From Dethiobacter sp. (GTDB taxonomy: Bacteria > Bacillota > Dethiobacteria > DTU022), in the NCBI GenBank assembly GCA_018333405.1, contig JAGXSR010000008.1:1-6123 (forward strand): a stretch of DNA of 6,123 nucleotides. The letters are read 5' to 3'. Each line of letters opens with the position of its first letter. Position 1 is the first letter of the stretch. The notes under the pieces are model-generated. The model ran no database searches. It was not told the origin of the DNA and worked only from the letters and a program-made list of their open reading frames with translations. The position numbers and the translations under genes were made by a program. Positions 1-4,620 of the stretch are shown here, in pieces.

Positions 1-169
1 CGCCGCGGAGCTGGAAACCCTGCCCGGCATCGGTGCGCTGCGCGCCCAACGTATCGTTGAGCACCGTGAAAAATACGGCTATTTTAAAGATATAACCGAA
101 ATTATGGATGTGAGCGGTATAGGCCAAGGGATCTTCTCCACCATCGAGGATTTGATCACCGTCTATTAG
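1..169 (+). CDS. ComEA-like helix-hairpin-helix protein, C-terminal fragment
   Basis: The reading frame enters from the left edge (first full codon at 2) and stops with TAG at 167-169, giving 55 residues. They form a tandem helix-hairpin-helix unit. The first hairpin is LPGIG (residues 7-11), followed by the helix ALRAQRIVEHR. A short linker KYGYFKDITEI leads to the second hairpin VSGIG (37-41) and a helix ending in LITVY. This is the usual C-terminal end of ComEA and related competence proteins, where the domain binds double-stranded DNA non-specifically, outside the membrane, during uptake. The N-terminal membrane anchor and SLBB domain expected of Firmicute ComEA lie outside the window, so ComEA cannot be told from another small HhH protein. 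The gene converges on the adenosylhomocysteinase gene with only 24 bp between stop codons. Confidence 0.8.
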   Translation, partial: AAELETLPGIGALRAQRIVEHREKYGYFKDITEIMDVSGIGQGIFSTIEDLITVY

Positions 170-180
170 CCGGGCGCGCA

Positions 181-210
181 AATAACAAACGAATCAGGCC
201 TGCGGATTCG
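181..210 (-). terminator. Possible intrinsic terminator of the adenosylhomocysteinase gene
   Basis: Reading the - strand, a perfect 6-bp stem CGAATC/GATTCG (arms 205-210 and 190-195) encloses a 9-nt loop and is followed by the T-rich run TTTGTTATT (189-181). The stem overlaps the TGA stop codon (196-194). The stem is short and only half GC, and the T-run is interrupted, so this would be a weak terminator. It is the only hairpin-plus-T signal seen between the two convergent genes. Confidence 0.4.
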
Positions 211-1459
211 CTTCATCCTGCTTCCATGAACTTAAATAAGCCTGCTGTTGTGTAGTCAGACTGTCTATACTGATGCCCATAGATCTGATTTTTAACAGCG
301 CTACCTCATGGTCTGCCTGCGCCGGCAGATTAATCACCTGTTTAGGCAGCGGCTCTTTGTTATGAACCAGGTACAACATCGCCAAAAATTGTAAAGCAAA
401 AGAGAGGTCCATGATCTCCGCCGGATGCCCGTCGGCCGCAGCCAGATTGACCAATCTTCCTTCGCCGAGCAGGTAGACGACGCGCCCGTCTTTAAAGCGG
501 TAGGCGTCTATATTTTGGCGCGGCTGCCCCTGATGTTCAGCCAGGCGTTTCAGTACGGCTATATCGATCTCCACGTCGAAATGGCCCGCGTTGGACAATA
601 TGGCCCCGTTTTTTAGAGCGGCGAAGTGCTCTTCCCGGATGATCTGTTTGCAGCCGGTGGTGGTGACAAAGATATCGCCCAGCGCGGCGGCCTCCAGCAT
701 AGGCATTACACGGTATCCTTCCATCACCGCTTCCAGCGCCCGCACCGGGTCTATTTCCGTGACAATAACCCGGGCGCCAAGGCCCGCGGCGCGGGCGGCT
801 ACTCCGCGCCCGCACCAGCCATATCCTGACACAACCACTGTTTTCCCTGCGATGAGCAAGTTGGTGGTGCGCATAATCCCGTCCCAAACTGATTGCCCGG
901 TGCCGTAACGGTTATCAAAAAGGTACTTGCAGTAGGCGTCGTTGACGGCGATCACCGGAAAGGCTAAATACCCGTTGTCGGCCATAGCCCGCAGGCGGAT
1001 TAAACCGGTGGTGGTCTCCTCGGCCGCCCCTCGGACCTGAGCAAGCAGATCCGCCCTCTCCCGGTGCAGCGCGGTAATCAGATCCGCCCCGTCGTCGATA
1101 ATCAGGTCCGGCCCGACGGCAATAGTGCGGCGGATATGGTCAGCGTACTCTTCCGCGGTTACTCCATGCCAGGCGAATACCCGGATACCGGATTCCACCA
1201 AAGCGGCGGCGATTGCATCCTGGGTGGAGAGCGGGTTGCTGCCGGTTACGGTCAGCTCCGCGCCGCACTGTTGAAATACGCGCGCCATGTAGGCGGTTTT
1301 TGCCTCCAGGTGGATACAGACAGACATTTTCAAACCCTGAAATGGCCGGCTGGGGGAGTGCTTTTCGGCCAGGCCTGATAATACAGGCATATGGCGGCTG
1401 ACCCAATTGATCCGTCTGTGCCCTTCCGGGGCCAGTTCGGGATGGCGGATTATGCTCAT
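194..1459 (-). CDS. ahcY: Adenosylhomocysteinase family protein (SAH or S-inosylhomocysteine hydrolase)
   Basis: A complete 421-residue cytoplasmic NAD-dependent hydrolase that clears the by-product of S-adenosylmethionine methylations, yielding homocysteine and a nucleoside. Family landmarks in order are H50, the acidic motif DDGAD (122-126), EETTTG (147-152), the NDAYCKYLFDNRYG block with K178, D182 and N183 (173-186), the NAD-binding GYGWCG loop (212-217), NAGHFDVEID (290-299) and GEGRLVN plus GHP with H345 (332-346). All catalytic and NAD-loop residues expected from the animal enzyme are present. The protein is the short prokaryotic form: it lacks the roughly 40-residue insert of many bacterial enzymes and the KPDHYRY tail, ending instead after SSWK. 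Base-pocket positions differ from the classical enzyme (E52, K54, D343; see findings), so S-inosylhomocysteine is a plausible substrate. The ATG at 1459 has a GAGGAG site 8 nt upstream. The gene is transcribed divergently from pdp. Confidence 0.93.
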   Translation of the reverse strand: MSIIRHPELAPEGHRRINWVSRHMPVLSGLAEKHSPSRPFQGLKMSVCIHLEAKTAYMARVFQQCGAELTVTGSNPLSTQDAIAAALVESGIRVFAWHGVTAEEYADHIRRTIAVGPDLIIDDGADLITALHRERADLLAQVRGAAEETTTGLIRLRAMADNGYLAFPVIAVNDAYCKYLFDNRYGTGQSVWDGIMRTTNLLIAGKTVVVSGYGWCGRGVAARAAGLGARVIVTEIDPVRALEAVMEGYRVMPMLEAAALGDIFVTTTGCKQIIREEHFAALKNGAILSNAGHFDVEIDIAVLKRLAEHQGQPRQNIDAYRFKDGRVVYLLGEGRLVNLAAADGHPAEIMDLSFALQFLAMLYLVHNKEPLPKQVINLPAQADHEVALLKIRSMGISIDSLTTQQQAYLSSWKQDEANPQA

Positions 1460-1467
1460 TTACTATT

Positions 1468-1473
1468 CTCCTC
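1468..1473 (-). promoter_or_regulatory. Ribosome binding site of the adenosylhomocysteinase gene
   Basis: GAGGAG on the - strand lies 8 nt before the ATG at 1459-1457. It supports that start, which also agrees with the normal N-terminal length of the family. Confidence 0.75.
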
Positions 1474-1477
1474 TTTC

Positions 1478-1507
1478 CTTGAAAAAATTTAACCTGCCGG
1501 TTTCAAG
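1478..1507 (-). repeat. Inverted repeat in the ahcY leader
   Basis: CTTGAAA (1478-1484) and TTTCAAG (1501-1507) are perfectly complementary 7-bp arms around a 16-nt spacer. The repeat ends just upstream of the ahcY ribosome binding site. It could form a weak leader hairpin or be an operator half-site pair. The arms are AT-rich, so chance is possible. Confidence 0.35.
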
Positions 1508-1729
1508 CAGGGGGCTAATTTTTGTGACATTTACTTTAATTCTCAGCCAGGCGTTTTAAATCCTGCCGGAAATAAATTTGCGGTCCAGATCTTAAAATAA
1601 ATTATTTGCACAAGGATTTCTGCGCCAAAAAATAGAAAAACTTAAATATCGGCACAGTACTCTGATTTTCGGGCTCCTGGCGACCGGGACGGATATTTCG
1701 CAGGGCTGTTTTTTTGCGCAGCGATGGGC

Positions 1730-1735
1730 AGGTGG
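1730..1735 (+). promoter_or_regulatory. Ribosome binding site of pdp
   Basis: AGGTGG lies 7 nt before the GTG at 1743. This decides the start: the resulting N-terminus MRVYDLILKKRNG matches the usual beginning of pyrimidine-nucleoside phosphorylases (MR-x-YD-x-I), and no ATG nearby would do so. Confidence 0.65.
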
Positions 1736-1742
1736 CATTTAC

Positions 1743-3086
1743 GTGCGTGTATACGATCTGATTTTAAAGAAGCGTAACGGGGGAGAGTTGACCCGGGAGG
1801 AGATCGATTTTTTAATCTCCGGATATGTTGACGGGACTATTCCTGATTATCAAATTGCTGCCTTGACTATGGCCGTCTATTTTCAGGGGATGACCAAAAA
1901 CGAGACCTTGGAACTGACTTATGCCATGGTCCGATCAGGGGATACAGTATCTTTGAGTAAAATACCCGGGATCAAGGTGGACAAGCATAGCACCGGCGGG
2001 GTAGGAGACAGCACCACTCTGGTTTTGGCGCCCTTGGTCGCCGCGGCCGGCGTGCCGGTGGCCAAAATGTCCGGGCGTGGTTTGGGCCATACCGGCGGCA
2101 CTCTGGACAAGCTGGAGTCGATACCCGGTTTTAAGGTCGATTTGAGCGCGGCGGAATTTTTCCAGGCGGTCAGGGAAGCGGGAGCGGCGGTGATCAGCCA
2201 GAGCGGAAATCTGGTTCCGGCCGACAAAAAGCTTTACGCCCTGCGCGACCTCACCGCCACGGTAGACAGCTTGCCGCTAATTGCCGCCAGTATTATGAGT
2301 AAAAAGCTGGCTGCGGGCGCTGACGCTTTGCTCCTGGATGTAAAGACAGGAAACGGCGCTTTCTTAAAAGATCCGGAACAATCTTTTACTCTGGCTGAAG
2401 CGATGGTGGAGATCGGAACCGGCGCGGGCAAGCGGACGGTGGCTATTATAACCAATATGGACCAGCCCCTGGGCCGGGCTGTGGGCAACGCTTTGGAGAT
2501 GGAAGAAGCGATCCGTATCTTAAGAGGGGAAGGTCCGGCAGATTTGGAAGAGCTCTGCCTGATCCTGGGCGGTCATATGCTGCTGTTAGCCCAAAAATCC
2601 TCCACTGCGGAGAGCGGGGCGGCTGCGCTTAAAGAGCTGATCAGCTCCGGCGCCGCTCTGGAAGCGCTGCGCCGGATGATCACCACGCAGCACGGGGAGA
2701 GCCGTGTGGTTGACGACACATCGTTACTGCCCCGGGCGCGGCATAGTGTAACTGTTCCAGCCGGCGCATCCGGTTTTGTGTGCCGGCTCAAGGCTGAAGC
2801 GGTAGGACTGGGGGCGATGATGCTTGGCGCCGGACGGATTACCAAAGAATCGAAAATCAATTTAGCCGCGGGGGTGACTCTGCTCAAAAAAGTGGGCGAC
2901 AGAGTTGAATCCGGAGAAGCGCTGGCGCTTTTACACACAGACCACGAACCCGCTTCCAGCGTAGTGGAAGAAGTGCGCGCCTTAATCTCTGAAGCTTATG
3001 CTTGCAGCCGGGAGGCGACTGGGCCGCCGCCCCTGGTTCTCGGCTATGTGGATCAAAAGGGTGTCACCCGTTTGAAAAATCTTTAG
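1743..3086 (+). CDS. pdp: Pyrimidine-nucleoside phosphorylase
   Basis: A cytoplasmic 447-residue enzyme that phosphorolyses uridine, thymidine and deoxyuridine to the free base and (deoxy)ribose-1-phosphate. The N-terminal helical domain (about 1-65) is followed by the phosphate-binding segment DKHSTGGVGD (80-89, with K81 and S83). Next comes the family signature SGRGLGHTGGTLDKLE (110-125, with S110 and T120), and then the pyrimidine-contact residues R168 (LRDLTAT), S183 and K187 (AASIMSKK). These positions coincide with those known from the Bacillus-type enzyme. The C-terminal alpha/beta domain contains the lipoyl-like segment around 370-405. The usual length is about 433-440, so it is full length with a slightly long C-terminus. 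It starts at GTG and is followed 13 nt later by deoC, forming a deoxynucleoside-catabolism operon. The call between Pdp and thymidine-specific DeoA rests on overall similarity and is not absolute. Confidence 0.93.
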   Translation: MRVYDLILKKRNGGELTREEIDFLISGYVDGTIPDYQIAALTMAVYFQGMTKNETLELTYAMVRSGDTVSLSKIPGIKVDKHSTGGVGDSTTLVLAPLVAAAGVPVAKMSGRGLGHTGGTLDKLESIPGFKVDLSAAEFFQAVREAGAAVISQSGNLVPADKKLYALRDLTATVDSLPLIAASIMSKKLAAGADALLLDVKTGNGAFLKDPEQSFTLAEAMVEIGTGAGKRTVAIITNMDQPLGRAVGNALEMEEAIRILRGEGPADLEELCLILGGHMLLLAQKSSTAESGAAALKELISSGAALEALRRMITTQHGESRVVDDTSLLPRARHSVTVPAGASGFVCRLKAEAVGLGAMMLGAGRITKESKINLAAGVTLLKKVGDRVESGEALALLHTDHEPASSVVEEVRALISEAYACSREATGPPPLVLGYVDQKGVTRLKNL

Positions 3087-3092
3087 GAGGTG
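3085..3092 (+). promoter_or_regulatory. Ribosome binding site of deoC overlapping the pdp stop
   Basis: AGGAGGTG begins inside the TAG stop codon of pdp (3084-3086) and has the full anti-Shine-Dalgarno match. The AGGAGG core ends 9 nt before the deoC ATG at 3100. The arrangement implies co-transcription and possibly coupled translation of the two genes. Confidence 0.85.
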
Positions 3093-3099
3093 TGCTGAA

Positions 3100-3747
3100 A
3101 TGACCGAAAAACTGGCTTCGTATATTGACCACACTATCTTGAAGCCGGAGGCGACCCGGGAGGAAATTCTTAAGCTTTGCGCTGAGGCGGTAAAATATGA
3201 ATTTGCCGCGGTCTGCATCAACCCTTGTTATGTTAAGACCGCCGCAAAGGCGCTTGCCGGCACAGCGGTAAAAGTTTGCACCGTGATCGGCTTTCCTCTG
3301 GGGGCTACCACCGCCGCGGTGAAAGCCTATGAAGCGGCCGAGGCTGTGGCCACAGGCGCCGGGGAGCTGGACATGGTCCTGAATATCGGCGCGCTGAAAA
3401 GCCGGGATGAAGGCGCCGTCCTCAAAGATATCGCGGCCGTGGTAAAGGCAGCCAGGGATGGCGTGGTCAAGGTGATTCTGGAGGCGCCGCTTCTGACCGA
3501 AGAAGAAAAAATTATCGCTTGCCGTCTGGCTAAAAAGGCGGGCGCTCATTATGTGAAGAGCTCCACCGGTTTTGGCCCCGGAGGAGCCACGGCCGGGGAT
3601 ATCCGCTTGATGAGGGAAACGGTCGGTCCGGCGATGGGGGTCAAAGCTGCCGGCGGGGTGCGCACCAAACAGGCGGCGCTGGAGATGATCGCCGCCGGCG
3701 CCACCCGTATCGGCACCAGCAACGGCGTGAGCATTATCGGTGCCTGA
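3100..3747 (+). CDS. deoC: Deoxyribose-phosphate aldolase
   Basis: A class I (Schiff-base) aldolase of 215 residues, the usual bacterial size. It cleaves 2-deoxyribose-5-phosphate to acetaldehyde and glyceraldehyde-3-phosphate in the cytoplasm. The TIM-barrel landmarks are all present. The N-terminus has IDHTILKPEA (9-18), then VCINPCYV (38-45) and VIGFPLGAT (62-70). ELDMVLNIGAL (89-99) carries catalytic D91. YVKSSTGF (151-158) carries the Schiff-base lysine K153, and GVKAAGGVR (180-188) carries the proton-relay lysine K182. TRIGTSNGVSII forms the phosphate-binding C-terminus. It is the last gene of the pdp-deoC pair. A phosphopentomutase (deoB) is needed to link the two reactions and is not in this window. 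No clear terminator is seen downstream. Confidence 0.96.
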   Translation: MTEKLASYIDHTILKPEATREEILKLCAEAVKYEFAAVCINPCYVKTAAKALAGTAVKVCTVIGFPLGATTAAVKAYEAAEAVATGAGELDMVLNIGALKSRDEGAVLKDIAAVVKAARDGVVKVILEAPLLTEEEKIIACRLAKKAGAHYVKSSTGFGPGGATAGDIRLMRETVGPAMGVKAAGGVRTKQAALEMIAAGATRIGTSNGVSIIGA

Positions 3748-3792
3748 ATTTAGATTCCTTGTTAAGCGATCGAGAAGACCGGCTGCAGAGGC

Positions 3793-3804
3793 GAATAATT
3801 ATTC
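3793..3804. repeat. Perfect 12-bp palindrome downstream of deoC
   Basis: GAATAATTATTC is a perfect palindrome in the deoC-tetR gap. Its right edge merges into TATTCACTT (3800-3808), which is the exact reverse complement of AAGTGAATA (3891-3899). This 9-bp inverted repeat therefore brackets the tetR promoter. It is AT-rich, and no protein is known to me for this sequence. It could be a repressor site or coincidence. Confidence 0.35.
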
Positions 3805-3840
3805 ACTTCTGTTATTCCCAGGGGCGAAACAAAAATAGCT

Positions 3841-3855
3841 CGACCAAGATGGTTG
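3841..3855. promoter_or_regulatory. Possible operator dyad next to the tetR -35 box
   Basis: CGACCA-AGA-TGGTTG is an inverted repeat with 5 of 6 complementary pairs. It ends one base before the -35 hexamer of the tetR promoter. The location suits a regulator binding site, but the repeat is short and shares no obvious sequence with the dyads upstream of the transporter gene. Confidence 0.3.
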
Positions 3856-3884
3856 TTTACAGGGCACGAGTTTCATGTTACAAT
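3856..3884 (+). promoter_or_regulatory. Sigma-A promoter of the TetR-family gene
   Basis: TTTACA (3856-3861) and TACAAT (3879-3884) each match the consensus hexamers at 5 of 6 positions and are separated by the optimal 17 bp. Transcription should begin near 3891, giving a leader of about 20 nt before the ATG at 3911. The in-frame ATG at 3875 lies upstream of the -10 box, so it cannot be the start of a transcript made from this promoter. Confidence 0.75.
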
Positions 3885-3910
3885 GTTTAAAAGTGAATAG
3901 AGGTTCGCTA

Positions 3911-4501
3911 ATGCAGTATCAGAAAGAAGAAGTAAGGGCGAGGATACTTGAATCCGCGCTGGATGAATTTGAGAAGTACGGTTTTGCGCAGGCCAATATG
4001 CGGCGGATAGCAAAGGGGGCGCGGGTCTCCACCGGCAACCTGTACCGGTATTTTAAAAGCAAAGATGAAGTTTTTGATGAAATAGTGCAGTCGGGCTACA
4101 TGAATGTCTCCGCTTTGATGCTTGAGTCATACCGGCTGAGTGAGAACAGCAGATGCAACAATGTGGAGCTGATTGCCCGCCGCATCATCGGGAGCATTAT
4201 GAGTGTATACTCCGGGTACGGGCGGCAGCTTTTGATTATCGCGGATAAAAGCAAGGGGTCAAAACATGAGAATTTTTTAGAAATATTAAGCGATATGGTC
4301 TTTAAACGGATCAAGGAGCAAATGTCGTATGAGATGAAAGACGCTGACGACATACTGCTTCGTTTAATATCGTCTGGTTTTGTGGAAGGCTTGTTCATGA
4401 TCCTGCGCAGCATTAAGCAGCCTGAACGTGTAGAGGAACTTGTAAGCAGGATGCTGGTTTATTATTTTGACGATATCGAAAACAGGTTGAGTAAAATATG
4501 A
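3911..4501 (+). CDS. TetR/AcrR-family transcriptional regulator
   Basis: A 196-residue DNA-binding regulator, typical in size for TetR proteins. The N-terminal domain (about 5-55) has the classical pattern: ARILESALDEFEKYGF, then the helix-turn-helix NMRRIAKGARVSTGNLYRYF (29-48), then KSKDEVFDEIV. The remaining residues are helical and poorly conserved, as expected for the ligand-binding and dimerisation domain, and the ligand cannot be read from sequence. The start chosen is ATG 3911, with AGAGG 7 nt upstream. An in-frame ATG at 3875 would add 12 residues (MLQCLKVNRGSL) but overlaps the promoter and has no ribosome site. The gene sits directly upstream of an MMPL-family transporter in the same orientation. 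Repression of that transporter, probably relieved by its substrate, is the natural inference. Base composition is more AT-rich than in pdp and deoC. Confidence 0.9.
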   Translation: MQYQKEEVRARILESALDEFEKYGFAQANMRRIAKGARVSTGNLYRYFKSKDEVFDEIVQSGYMNVSALMLESYRLSENSRCNNVELIARRIIGSIMSVYSGYGRQLLIIADKSKGSKHENFLEILSDMVFKRIKEQMSYEMKDADDILLRLISSGFVEGLFMILRSIKQPERVEELVSRMLVYYFDDIENRLSKI

Positions 4502-4519
4502 TCCTGCGCCGTCAAATAA

Positions 4520-4539
4520 CCATTTATCCGGAGAAATGG
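4520..4539. promoter_or_regulatory. 20-bp near-perfect dyad upstream of the MMPL gene
   Basis: CCATTTATCCGGAGAAATGG reads the same on both strands except for one pair (9 of 10 pairs match). It has no T-run after it, so it is not a terminator of the tetR gene. It lies just upstream of the expected -35 position of the transporter promoter. The size and symmetry fit a binding site for a dimeric regulator such as the adjacent TetR protein. Confidence 0.55.
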
Positions 4540-4549
4540 ACTAAAGAGA

Positions 4550-4569
4550 ATACAGATCTGGGTCTGTAT
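4550..4569. promoter_or_regulatory. Probable operator overlapping the MMPL -10 box
   Basis: ATACAGA (4550-4556) and TCTGTAT (4563-4569) are perfect 7-bp inverted arms around 6 nt. The right arm shares three bases with the TATAAT box at 4567-4572. A protein bound here would cover the promoter between -10 and -35, the usual position for a TetR-type repressor. Its centre is 30 bp, about three helical turns, from the centre of the 4520-4539 dyad. Confidence 0.6.
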
Positions 4570-4572
4570 AAT
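4567..4572 (+). promoter_or_regulatory. -10 box of a promoter for the MMPL gene
   Basis: TATAAT is a perfect -10 hexamer. No good -35 hexamer exists at 16-18 bp upstream (the region 4543-4550 is AAAGAGA-like), and there is no TGn extension. The promoter may therefore be weak or need an activator. Transcription would start near 4579, leaving a leader of about 40 nt. Confidence 0.5.
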
Positions 4573-4608
4573 TTTTTGAAATAAAAGCGAACGCATATTC
4601 ATTATTAT

Positions 4609-4614
4609 GGAGGG
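4609..4614 (+). promoter_or_regulatory. Ribosome binding site of the MMPL gene
   Basis: GGAGGG lies 6 nt before the GTG at 4621. It fixes the start of the transporter, since the downstream sequence immediately encodes a basic N-terminus and the first membrane helix. Confidence 0.75.
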
Positions 4615-4620
4615 AAGCCT

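Larger units (their letters stand above)
1460..1742. other. Divergent ahcY/pdp intergenic region
   Basis: This 283-bp AT-rich gap must hold control signals for both divergent genes. I found no ORF and no confident sigma-A promoter on either strand. The closest on the - strand is a poor pair near 1605-1635 (TTGGCG and AATAAT, 16-bp spacing). Visible structure includes a 7-bp inverted repeat (1478-1484 with 1501-1507), a direct repeat CCTGCCGG (1493-1500 and 1562-1569), an AT-rich dyad AAATAA-A-TTATTT (1595-1607) and a T7 run (1710-1716 region) in the pdp leader. I see no known SAM or SAH riboswitch core upstream of ahcY, but a reading by eye cannot exclude one. Confidence 0.5.

Noticed and set aside
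537..1406. Several long reading frames on both strands inside the ahcY gene (for example 537-887 minus and 1064-1378 plus).
   Set aside because: They are alternate-frame shadows of a fully conserved enzyme in GC-rich coding sequence, with arginine- and proline-rich low-complexity translations and no ribosome sites.
1700..1725. A possible terminator or attenuator (CAGGGCTG followed by seven T) in the pdp leader.
   Set aside because: No stable stem ends at the T-run. The only pairing found (GCTG with CAGC) has the T-run in its loop.
3064..3549. A 161-codon minus-strand frame antisense to deoC.
   Set aside because: deoC accounts for the sequence with every catalytic residue intact. The antisense translation resembles no family and has no promoter or ribosome site in support.
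3748..3792. A terminator after deoC.
   Set aside because: No GC-rich hairpin followed by a T-run is visible. Termination may be Rho-dependent, or transcription may run into tetR.
4520..4539. The 20-bp dyad read as an intrinsic terminator of the tetR gene.
   Set aside because: It is followed by ACTAAAGAG on the + strand and preceded by no T-run on the other, so it lacks the U-tract. An operator is the better reading.
4498..4584. A 28-codon ORF (MILRRQITIY...) whose ATG overlaps the tetR stop as ATGA.
   Set aside because: It has no clear ribosome site, its codons cover the two dyads and the -10 box of the next gene, and the peptide has no recognisable features. The overlap is probably chance.
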